From Streptomyces coelicoflavus (GTDB lineage Bacteria; Actinomycetota; Actinomycetes; Streptomycetales; Streptomycetaceae), in contig NZ_BEWB01000015.1 in NCBI RefSeq assembly GCF_003112555.1, forward strand, positions 62,001 to 126,000: a stretch of 64,000 bases of DNA, in the 5' to 3' direction. The notes beneath the pieces were generated by a model. That model searched no databases. It saw nothing but the letters and a program-made list of their open reading frames with translations, and was not told where the DNA came from. Of the stretch, positions 1 through 6,852 are shown piece after piece. Position numbers and translations under genes: made by a program. The stretch's first letter is position 1; each line of letters starts with the position of its first letter.

Positions 1-31
1 GTTCGCGCTGCTTGCGTTCCTGTACCGACAT
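1..31 (-). CDS. TetR-type regulator, first 10 codons only
   Basis: The start of a minus-strand gene runs off the left edge of the window. ATG at 31-29 is followed by S-V-Q-E-R-K-Q-R-E, a common N-terminus of TetR-family repressors. It is divergent from the DUF1772 gene, and the 90 bases between them carry palindromes suited to such a repressor. The TetR call rests on ten codons plus context, so it is tentative. Confidence 0.45.
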   Translation of the reverse strand, partial: MSVQERKQRE

Positions 32-40
32 GACTCGACC

Positions 41-104
41 CTAGCATCGCTAGACAAGCGAGCGGCAGCAGTACTAGCGTTGACTCGTCATCTAGCGACG
101 CTAG
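41..104. promoter_or_regulatory. Paired CTAGC-type palindromic operators
   Basis: Two short palindromes occur in the divergent intergenic region: CTAGCATCGCTAG at 41-53 and CTAGCGACGCTAG at 92-104, with an extra half site CTAGCG at 74-79. The heptamer TGACTCG is also repeated at 31 and 81. This suits autoregulation by the flanking TetR-like protein with co-control of the membrane-protein gene. Binding is inferred, not shown. Confidence 0.5.
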
Positions 105-122
105 CTTCCCGGAGGGGTCGTC

Positions 123-584
123 ATGCTCACCGCACTCGAGGTGTTCACCACCGTGACCGTCGGCCTGATGGTGGGGGTGGAGTTCTCGGTCGCCTTCGTC
201 ATGAACCGGATCTTCAGCGCCCTTCCCGAGGACAGTGGCCAGCTCGCCCGCGCCCACGGGGGCCGGATGCTCGGCGCCCTGATGCCGTTCTGGTACATCG
301 GCTCGCTCGCCCTCGGCGCGGTCTGGGCCGTCGCGGAATGGGGCCACCCCGGCGCCCGGCTCGTCGTCGTCGCCGCGGCGCTGCTGATGGTCAGCGTGAT
401 CATGTCGATCCTGCTGCTCGTCCCGATCAACAACCGGGGCAAGACGTGGACCCCCGAGAACCGGCCCGCGGACTGGAAGGAGCAGATGAACCGCTGGGAC
501 CGCTACCACTACGTCCGCGTCGCCGTCATCGTCGCCGCCTTCACGCTCCTGGTCACCGCCCTCGTCCGAGGCGGATCCGCGTGA
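123..584 (+). CDS. DUF1772-family small integral membrane protein
   Basis: A 153-residue protein with about four hydrophobic segments (around residues 5-30, 55-75, 85-105 and 135-150) and a conserved-looking LLVPINN motif followed by a polar WTPENRPADWKEQMNRWDRYHYVR stretch, here broken across residues 101-135; this is typical of the DUF1772/anthrone-oxygenase-like fold. GGAGGGG precedes the ATG. Family members are often single genes beside a TetR regulator, as here. The substrate is unknown, and it sits too far from the cluster to assign it a biosynthetic role. Confidence 0.6.
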   Translation: MLTALEVFTTVTVGLMVGVEFSVAFVMNRIFSALPEDSGQLARAHGGRMLGALMPFWYIGSLALGAVWAVAEWGHPGARLVVVAAALLMVSVIMSILLLVPINNRGKTWTPENRPADWKEQMNRWDRYHYVRVAVIVAAFTLLVTALVRGGSA

Positions 585-639
585 ACGCGCGGGCTTCCGG
601 CCTCGGTGGCCGAGCCGGCTTGGAGCGCGCGGGTCGTGG

Positions 640-1089
640 TCAGGGGTTCTCGGAGGGCTGGGCCTTGGCAACGGCGAAAACGAACAAGTCCCTAACGTCG
701 TCGCGGAGTTGGTAGCCGACGACCGGGCCGTAGCCGGGGCCGTGGTAGATCAAGGGCTGCTCGATGCCCTGGGGCAGCCAGCCCTCCGTCACGCCTTTGA
801 GGAGCGTGGTCGTCAGGGGGCCGGAGTGTCCGCGCAGGCCCTTGCCGTCCTCGCGGAGGGCGTCGGCCGGCACGTAGCCGCCGCGCCGCACGGCCTCGCG
901 GACGATGCGGGCGGCGCGGGGCGGGAGCGCGCGGTAGTAGCGCTCGGCCCGTACGGGCGTCCAGTCGGTGTCGACCTCGACGGCGGCCGCGTGCCGGGCG
1001 AGCAGTTCCAGCAGCTCGGTCCGGAACGCGTCGGTCGGTTCCTCGACGGTGACGGTGATCTTCAAGAGGGCTTCCGTTGCATCAGACAT
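640..1089 (-). CDS. Hypothetical protein
   Basis: A 149-residue soluble protein starting MSDATEALLK; an in-frame start 33 bases upstream (1122) is possible but adds only a low-complexity leader. I do not recognise the family. The N-terminal half has ferredoxin-like beta-alpha alternation (ITVTVEEPTDAFRTELLELL), the middle is arginine-rich and helical, and the C-terminal third is rich in Gly, Pro and Tyr. Codon use matches the neighbours. There is no operon partner: the integrase gene beyond it is divergent. Confidence 0.5.
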   Translation of the reverse strand: MSDATEALLKITVTVEEPTDAFRTELLELLARHAAAVEVDTDWTPVRAERYYRALPPRAARIVREAVRRGGYVPADALREDGKGLRGHSGPLTTTLLKGVTEGWLPQGIEQPLIYHGPGYGPVVGYQLRDDVRDLFVFAVAKAQPSENP

Positions 1090-1194
1090 GGATAGAGGTC
1101 GGTCAGACGTGGAGCGGCCCACGGTAGCGCGTACCGCCTCGGTCGTCCTCGGCTTCGGCCTTGTCCGGCGACCGTGGGCGTGTTAGGTGACCCT

Positions 1195-1224
1195 TACCTC
1201 CTATTCCCCGTAGAATACGAGGTA
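1195..1224. promoter_or_regulatory. Inverted repeat upstream of the integrase
   Basis: TACCTCCTATTC (1195-1206) and GAATACGAGGTA (1213-1224) form an 11-of-12 inverted repeat around a 6-base spacer, about 40 bases before the integrase start. It could be an operator or recombinase binding site. It is AT-rich relative to its surroundings. Confidence 0.4.
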
Positions 1225-1265
1225 GTGAAAGGCAGTCAGCCAGTCGGGCTGGACGGAGGGCGCGC

Positions 1266-2612
1266 GTGTCGGCAGTGGCGACGTCGGAAGCGGCGGAAGG
1301 AACGGCTGCGGAAGCGACCGCGACGGACGGCGAGATCCGTGACGCCGAGATTCACGACGCCGAGATCGTCGGCGAGGACGAACGGCTCCTGCCCGCCGTC
1401 CCGGTCGACGACGCCGCCCCGGCCACTCCCCCGGCCCCGGCCCCCTATCACGTCACCCGCCACACGGTCCTCGCCGAGGGCGAGCTGCCGCCGCGCTCCG
1501 ACGGCCAACCCGCCTTCACCGCAACGGACTTCACCGTCCCCGACCGGGTGAAGAAGCGGATCGCCGAGCGCGGCGCGCGCAACACCCGGGTCAACCGCGA
1601 CTCCACGCGTACGAGGTTCGAGCAGTGGTGCCGGGAAGAAGGACGGGTCGCCCGGCCCACGACCACCACGGCGAACGTCGCCGCCTACTTCGGCCACCTC
1701 ATGGAGAGGGGCAAGCCGGACGGCGGCGGCAGGTACAGCCCGGACAGTCTGCTCGCCTACTGCTCCCGGATCGTCTCCTGGTACCCGAAGGGCGAACGGC
1801 CGGACGCGTCCCTCGTGCGCGAGATGATCGAGGACTACCGGCTGGAGGAGTTCATCCCGGCCGGAGGGGAGACGGAGCGGTCGGCCGGACTCACCCTGAA
1901 GTACCTGGTCCGGGTGCTCGCCGGGATCGACGAGACCACCCGGATCGGGCGCCGCGACGCGGCCGTGCTCGTCCTTCAGTACGGGATGCTCTACCGCTCC
2001 GTCGAGGTCGCGAACCTGCTGGTCAAGCACGTCCGCGTGGACGCCGACGGGGTGTGGGTGTGGACCGCGATGAGCAAGACGCGGCGCACGGGCAGGGGCC
2101 GTTGGCGGTTCGTCCGCGACCGCGCCGATCTGCGGACCGTCGCCCGGGTACGGGCCTGGCTCGCCGATCTGCGGGAGCTGCGCGAGCCCGTCGCGCAGGA
2201 TCAGAACCCGGTGGACGGGGAACCCGCGTACCTGCCGGCCAAGCCGCTGTTCCGGGCCCTCACCACGACCGGAAATCTGAAACGCCGTCAGAATGCCACC
2301 GTGCGAGGGCTCTTCCTCACCGGACGGGCGGTCAACGAGATGGTCAAGGCGCGCGCGGCCGCCGCCGGTGTCGCCCTCGTCAACGGCCTCAAGGTCACCT
2401 CCCACAGCCTGCGCGCGGGACCGAACACCGACATGACCGAGGCCCTCGTCCCGCTCGCCGAGCGCAACACGGCCGGCGACTGGTCGGCGGCCTCCACCCT
2501 CGCCGACGACGTCTACAACCGCCCCGACGGCACCATCGACACCAGCAAGCACGACCCGCTCGACGCCGTTCCCCTCTGGGGGCGATCTCAGCGGGAGGAG
2601 ACCGTCCGCTGA
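1266..2612 (+). CDS. Tyrosine-recombinase-like integrase
   Basis: A 448-residue protein. Residues 1-90 are an acidic, proline-rich extension with no clear domain; residues about 90-180 resemble a core-binding (SAM-like) domain; the C-terminal half resembles the catalytic domain. Candidate catalytic residues are Arg244 in YGMLYRSVEV, His380/Arg383 in TSHSLRAG, Trp405 in GDWS and Tyr417 in ADDVYNRP. GTG start with GGAGGG at 1255-1260. Chromosomal XerC/D proteins are shorter (about 300 residues) and lack this extension, so it is more like a mobile-element integrase. No excisionase gene or att repeat was found. Confidence 0.65.
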   Translation: MSAVATSEAAEGTAAEATATDGEIRDAEIHDAEIVGEDERLLPAVPVDDAAPATPPAPAPYHVTRHTVLAEGELPPRSDGQPAFTATDFTVPDRVKKRIAERGARNTRVNRDSTRTRFEQWCREEGRVARPTTTTANVAAYFGHLMERGKPDGGGRYSPDSLLAYCSRIVSWYPKGERPDASLVREMIEDYRLEEFIPAGGETERSAGLTLKYLVRVLAGIDETTRIGRRDAAVLVLQYGMLYRSVEVANLLVKHVRVDADGVWVWTAMSKTRRTGRGRWRFVRDRADLRTVARVRAWLADLRELREPVAQDQNPVDGEPAYLPAKPLFRALTTTGNLKRRQNATVRGLFLTGRAVNEMVKARAAAAGVALVNGLKVTSHSLRAGPNTDMTEALVPLAERNTAGDWSAASTLADDVYNRPDGTIDTSKHDPLDAVPLWGRSQREETVR

Positions 2613-2660
2613 GATCGCTGTCGCACGACCACTCTCCGGCGCTGTGGAGAGCCCGGCCGC

Positions 2661-3047
2661 CTACCGGTTGAGGTCCAGAACCGGGGCGCCGAGACCGTCG
2701 TAGTCGGTGGGGGTCACCGTGGCGACGAGTGCGCCGTCGGGGCGGTCCAGGGTGGGGCGGGCGGCGTGCACGGCGGCTCCCACGCCGAAGGGGACGTTGC
2801 GTCGGTGCAGTTCGGCGACCGTGTGCGCCGTTGCGTAGTCGGCGTCCAGGACGTGCAGGACGTCGAGGATGCCCAGGTAGTCGACGATCCCGGACCGTTC
2901 CCGCTCGGCCTCCAGCACGCAGACGACGGGGACCCACAAACGCACCGTGGGATCTCCCGCGGCGATGTGGATGAGCCCGGAGACCTGCTTGTTGCCGCCC
3001 AGGGCGAGGAGCGTGGGGCTGTCCAGGACGTAGTGCTCGAGGATCAT
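2661..3047 (-). CDS. PIN-domain toxin (VapC-like)
   Basis: 128 residues. The N-terminus MILEHYVLDSPTLLAL carries an acidic residue typical of PIN nucleases, VLEAER (around 45) supplies the conserved Glu, and the C-terminal stretch (HAARPTLDRP then GAPVLDL) matches the end of VapC-like folds. Its ATG overlaps the stop of the upstream antitoxin gene by four bases (3044-3047), the usual toxin-antitoxin arrangement. PIN toxins cleave RNA when their partner is degraded. The third metal-binding Asp is not obvious, so activity is uncertain. Confidence 0.6.
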   Translation of the reverse strand: MILEHYVLDSPTLLALGGNKQVSGLIHIAAGDPTVRLWVPVVCVLEAERERSGIVDYLGILDVLHVLDADYATAHTVAELHRRNVPFGVGAAVHAARPTLDRPDGALVATVTPTDYDGLGAPVLDLNR

Positions 3048-3304
3048 GCCGCCGTGCCACGGCTCGCGTTCTGGGCCTGGCGCATCCGGTCGCGCAGGGC
3101 GTCGGCTTCGCCCTCGCCGACCCGGTGTCCGAACTCCGCGGCCAGGAACGCGTCCGTGCGCTCGGCCCGCTCACGCAGCTGCGCGGGAGTGAGCGCGGTC
3201 GCGGCGAACTCCTCGATCAACGCCCGCATCGACATGTTCCTGGCCTCGGCCAGGGCCGCCAGTTTGTCGCGGGTCTCCGCATCGATCTTGATCGTCGTGT
3301 CCAC
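3044..3304 (-). CDS. Ribbon-helix-helix-type antitoxin (VapB-like)
   Basis: 86 residues. The N-terminal TTIKIDAETRDKLAALAEARNM has the short beta-strand plus helix pattern of ribbon-helix-helix DNA-binding antitoxins. The acidic and basic helical C-terminus (about 40-86) would wrap the PIN toxin encoded directly downstream. It is the first gene of a two-gene operon with the toxin. An inverted repeat just upstream (3322-3339) is a plausible autoregulatory operator. Confidence 0.6.
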   Translation of the reverse strand: MDTTIKIDAETRDKLAALAEARNMSMRALIEEFAATALTPAQLRERAERTDAFLAAEFGHRVGEGEADALRDRMRQAQNASRGTAA

Positions 3305-3321
3305 ACGGAGAGTGTACAGAA

Positions 3322-3339
3322 GTATTCTGTCGCGAATAC
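3322..3339. promoter_or_regulatory. Candidate antitoxin operator
   Basis: GTATTC (3322-3327) and GAATAC (3334-3339) form a perfect inverted repeat with a 6-base spacer, 18 bases upstream of the antitoxin ATG. Autoregulation through such a site is usual for ribbon-helix-helix antitoxins. Confidence 0.45.
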
Positions 3340-3405
3340 CGATGCGGCCCGGGCCGCCGGAACGCGGGGGATGTCGTTCCGGCGGCCGGTTCGGTCAGGC
3401 CGTGA

Positions 3406-4653
3406 TCAGAGCGTGCTGAGGACGGCTGCCGAGTTGAAGCCACCGCGGCCGCGGGCCAGGACGAGGGCGTGGCGGACGCCGGTCTCCCGGGCGGTGGTGA
3501 CGAGGTCTACGGGACAGTCGGGGGCGGGCTCGGTGGTACCGGTGGTCGGCGGGATCACCTGGTCGCGCAGGGTCAGCAGGGCGGCGGCCACGTCGAGCGG
3601 GGCGCCGCCGGCCAGCAGCCGTCCGGTCATCGACTTGGGGGCGGTGACCGGCACGCCCCGCGGGCCGAACAGGGCGGCGAGCGCCTCCGCCTCGGCGCGG
3701 TCCGCGGCACGCCGGCCGGCCGCGTCGGCGAAAACCACGTCGATCTCGTCGGGGCGCACCCCGGCGTCGGCGAGGGCCAGCCGGGCGGCGTCGCCCAGGC
3801 GCGGGGTGCCGGGGCCGTCGAAGGTGGCCGCGTACCCGGTGAAGGCGCCGTACACGCGGGCGTCGCGCTCGCGGGCGGCCGAGGCGTTCTCCAGGACGAA
3901 CAGGGCGCCGCCCTCGCCGACCACGTGCCCGCACGCCTCCGGGTCGAAGGGGAGGTAGGCGCGGCCGGGATCGGCGACGGGGCTCAGTTCGCCGGCCGCG
4001 AGGTGGGCGGCCCAGCCCCACGGACACAGCGCCGAGTCGACTCCGCCGGTCACCATCAGCCCGGCACCCTTGCGGATCTGGCGCCGTGCGTGGGCGAGGG
4101 CGTCCAGGCCGCCCGCCTGCTCGGCGACGACGACGCCGCTGGAGCCGCGCAGGCCGTGCCGGATGGAGATCTGGCCGGTGTTCACGGCGTAGAACCAGGC
4201 GAAGGACTGGTAGGCGCTGACGTGCTGGCCGCCCTTGGACCACAGGGCCTGGAGCTCGCGCTGCCCGAACTCGAAACCGCCCGCGGAGGAGGCGGTGACC
4301 ACGCCGGCGCCGTACTCGGGCAGAGCCGCCGGGTCGCCGCCGAAGTCGTCGAGGGCCTCCTTGGCCGCGGTGAGCGAGAGCCGGGTGACCCGGTCGGTCT
4401 GCGGCAGCAGCCGGCCCGGCAGGTGGTCCTCGTCGACGAAGCCGGGCACCTCGCCGGCCAGGCGCACCGGGTAGCGCGCGGCGTCGAAGCGGGTCACCGG
4501 CCGGATGCCGCTCTCGCCGCGCAGGGTCGCCGCCCACCAGGCCTCGGTGCCCAGCCCGTTGGGGGCGGTGACGCCGATGCCGGTGACGACGGAGCCGGTG
4601 GTGGGCCGGGCGTTCCGCCGCAGGGCGGGGCGGTCCAGTGTGGCCGTGGTCAT
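3406..4653 (-). CDS. Type II PKS chain length factor (KS-beta)
   Basis: 415 residues with a thiolase-fold ketosynthase sequence throughout. The active-site cysteine is replaced by Gln179 in VVVAEQAGG, the signature of chain length factors. It pairs with KS-alpha to form the heterodimer that sets polyketide chain length. Its ATG overlaps the KS-alpha stop (4650-4653), so the two are translationally coupled. It is the last gene of the minus-strand operon condensation protein, thioesterase, KS-alpha, KS-beta. No acyl carrier protein gene follows, which is unusual. Confidence 0.95.
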   Translation of the reverse strand: MTTATLDRPALRRNARPTTGSVVTGIGVTAPNGLGTEAWWAATLRGESGIRPVTRFDAARYPVRLAGEVPGFVDEDHLPGRLLPQTDRVTRLSLTAAKEALDDFGGDPAALPEYGAGVVTASSAGGFEFGQRELQALWSKGGQHVSAYQSFAWFYAVNTGQISIRHGLRGSSGVVVAEQAGGLDALAHARRQIRKGAGLMVTGGVDSALCPWGWAAHLAAGELSPVADPGRAYLPFDPEACGHVVGEGGALFVLENASAARERDARVYGAFTGYAATFDGPGTPRLGDAARLALADAGVRPDEIDVVFADAAGRRAADRAEAEALAALFGPRGVPVTAPKSMTGRLLAGGAPLDVAAALLTLRDQVIPPTTGTTEPAPDCPVDLVTTARETGVRHALVLARGRGGFNSAAVLSTL

Positions 4654-5915
4654 GCCGCCTCCTGAAGTCGCGGCCGGGTCAGGACGATGGCGCTCTGGAA
4701 GCCGCCGAAACCGCTGCCGACGCTGAGTACGGTGTCCGTGCGCTGCTCGCGCGCGGTCAAAGGGGTGTAGTCGAGGTCGCAGGCCGGGTCGGCCTCGTGC
4801 AGGTTGGCCGTCGGCGGGACGGTGTTGTGCTCGATGGCCAGGGCGCTGGCGGCCACCTCCAGCGAGCCGATCGCGCCGAGCGAGTGGCCGATCATCGACT
4901 TGATGGAGCTGACCGGCACCCGGTGCGCGTGCTCGCCCAGGCTGCGCTTGAACGCGGCGGTCTCGTGCCGGTCGTTCTGCTTGGTGCCGGAGCCGTGGGC
5001 GTTGACGTAGTCGACGGCGGTCGGGTCCAGGCGGGCCTCGTCGAGCGCCGCGCGGATCGCCTCGGCCATCTCCGCGCCGTCGGACTTCAGCCCGGTCATG
5101 TGGTACGCGTTGCTGCGGCCGGCGAACCCCGCGACCTCGGCGTACACGTGGGCGCCGCGCCGCCGGGCGTGCTCGAACTCCTCGAGGACCAGGACGGCCG
5201 AGCCCTCGCCGAGGACGAAGCCGTTGCGGGAGCGGTCGAAGGGGCGCGAGGCGGTCTCCGGCTCGTCGTTGCGCGGGCTGGTCGCCTTGATGGCGTCGAA
5301 GCAGGCCACGGTGATCGGCGAGATCGGCGCCTCGGTCGCGCCGGTCACCATCACGTCGGCGCTGCCCTCGCGGATCAGGTCGACGGCGTGGCAGACGGAG
5401 TCGATGCCGGAGGTGCAGCCGGTGGAGACCAGCGACACCGGCCCCTGGGCGCCGACGGCACCGGCCACCTCGGCGGCCATGGAGCTGGGTACGAAGTAGT
5501 CGAAGAGGTGGGCGACGGCCCGCGTGTGGTCGACCTCCCAGACGCTGCCGTTCTCGCTGACCACCCCGTACTCGTTGTCGAGGCCGGTGGTGCAGCCGAC
5601 GGCGCTGCCCAGGGTGACGCCCGTGCGTACGGCGTCCAGGGCGCCGGTCAGTCCGCTGTCCTCGACCGCCTCCCTGGCGCTGACCAGGGCGAACTGGGCG
5701 GCGCGGTCGAGGCGGGCGGCCTCGGCGGGATCGAATCCGTGCGCCACGGGGTCGAAGTCCGCCTCGGCGGCGATCCGCGACCGGAACGCGCTCGCGTCGA
5801 ACAGTGTGATGCCGCGTGTGGCGGTGCGGCCCGCGGTCAGCGTGTTCCAGAACGCGCGGGTGCCCACACCACCCGGGGCCACGACCCCGATGCCGGTGAT
5901 GACGACCCGCCTCAT
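4650..5915 (-). CDS. Type II PKS ketosynthase (KS-alpha)
   Basis: 421 residues. The catalytic Cys167 lies in VSTGCTSG, with the His motifs VNAHGSGTKQND and GHSLGAIG, so the Cys-His-His triad is intact. The sequence strongly resembles aromatic (actinorhodin or anthracycline-type) KS-alpha: note the SAVGCTTGLDNEY and AYHMTGLKSDG stretches. It performs decarboxylative malonyl condensation together with KS-beta on an ACP. GAGGGA precedes the ATG, and the thioesterase gene ends 10 bases upstream. The chain length is not readable from sequence alone. Confidence 0.95.
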   Translation of the reverse strand: MRRVVITGIGVVAPGGVGTRAFWNTLTAGRTATRGITLFDASAFRSRIAAEADFDPVAHGFDPAEAARLDRAAQFALVSAREAVEDSGLTGALDAVRTGVTLGSAVGCTTGLDNEYGVVSENGSVWEVDHTRAVAHLFDYFVPSSMAAEVAGAVGAQGPVSLVSTGCTSGIDSVCHAVDLIREGSADVMVTGATEAPISPITVACFDAIKATSPRNDEPETASRPFDRSRNGFVLGEGSAVLVLEEFEHARRRGAHVYAEVAGFAGRSNAYHMTGLKSDGAEMAEAIRAALDEARLDPTAVDYVNAHGSGTKQNDRHETAAFKRSLGEHAHRVPVSSIKSMIGHSLGAIGSLEVAASALAIEHNTVPPTANLHEADPACDLDYTPLTAREQRTDTVLSVGSGFGGFQSAIVLTRPRLQEAA

Positions 5916-5925
5916 CGGTTGTCCC

Positions 5926-6732
5926 TCACAGTTGTCCTCCAGATATGAGCCCAGGTACGCGCCGGGTGCGCCGCACCACGCGGCAGGCGCGCCCGATCAG
6001 TCGGGGTGCGTGCGGGCCGCGGACGAAGAAGTGGTCACCGGGGACGGTGCGCCGGACGAACCGTCCGTCGGTCCAGCGCGCCCAGCCGTCCAGGGCCGCC
6101 GCGCCGACGAGGGGGTCGTCCCGGCCGTCGACGGCCAGGACGGGTACCGGGAACGGGGTGCCGCGCGCCTCCTCGGCGAGCGCGGCGGTGCGCAGGGCGC
6201 CGGCGAGCAGGAGGTCGTCCCGCAGTACGGGCAGCACGGTGCGGTGCCAGAGGCTGCCGGGGGCGGCGAGCGTGTCGCCGGGTGCCGCACCGAGGTCGGC
6301 CGCGAACCGCAGCAGCCGTTCGTCGGTGATGTCGTCGCGGCTCGGCGCGGCCGGGGGTGCCTCGCACACGCCGGGGACGGTCGGGAAGTGGGGCGGGGGG
6401 CTCGCGCCGACGGCGAGCAGGGCGGGGGCGGGCAGCCCGCGGTCGACGAGCGCCCGGGCCAGGGTGTGGGCGACGACGCCGCCCAGGCTGTGGCCGTACA
6501 GCGCGTACGGGTGACCGTCGGCGACCTGGTCGGCCAGCGGGCCGAGGAGTGCGGCGAGCAGCTCGTCGCGCGAGGTCGCGCGGGGCTCGCGGCGCCTGCC
6601 GCCCCGTCCGGGCAGCAGTACGGGCACGGTTGTCACGCCGGGTCCGGTGCCGGTGCGCCAGTGCCGGAACCCGGACACGCCCGCGCCGGCGTGTGCGAAG
6701 CAGTAGAGCGTGCACGGTGGACCGTCCCGCAT
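5926..6732 (-). CDS. Type II thioesterase (TEII, GrsT-like)
   Basis: 268 residues from the ATG at 6732, chosen because GAGGAGGTG lies 8 bases before it; an open frame continues 26 codons further upstream without a good ribosome site. Alpha/beta hydrolase with the nucleophile Ser82 in YGHSLGG, the N-terminal FAHAGAG motif typical of GrsT-type editing thioesterases, an LAVDGRDDPLV segment carrying the acid, and GDHFF supplying the catalytic His. TEII enzymes remove misprimed acyl groups from carrier proteins, or occasionally release products. It lies between the condensation-domain gene and KS-alpha in one operon. Confidence 0.88.
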   Translation of the reverse strand: MRDGPPCTLYCFAHAGAGVSGFRHWRTGTGPGVTTVPVLLPGRGGRRREPRATSRDELLAALLGPLADQVADGHPYALYGHSLGGVVAHTLARALVDRGLPAPALLAVGASPPPHFPTVPGVCEAPPAAPSRDDITDERLLRFAADLGAAPGDTLAAPGSLWHRTVLPVLRDDLLLAGALRTAALAEEARGTPFPVPVLAVDGRDDPLVGAAALDGWARWTDGRFVRRTVPGDHFFVRGPHAPRLIGRACRVVRRTRRVPGLISGGQL

Positions 6733-6852
6733 GGTGTGTCGCACCTCCTCGGCCGCCGTGGGTGGGAGCGCATCGGCTGCCTTCGAGCCTCGCCGACGTA
6801 CCTGGAGCACGACTCGAATCGGCCACGTGCGCGAACCTTCCGGGCGGGCGGC

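Noticed and set aside
4638..5948. 436-codon plus-strand frame over KS-alpha
   Set aside because: Shadow of the KS-alpha gene on the opposite strand; no motif and skewed composition.
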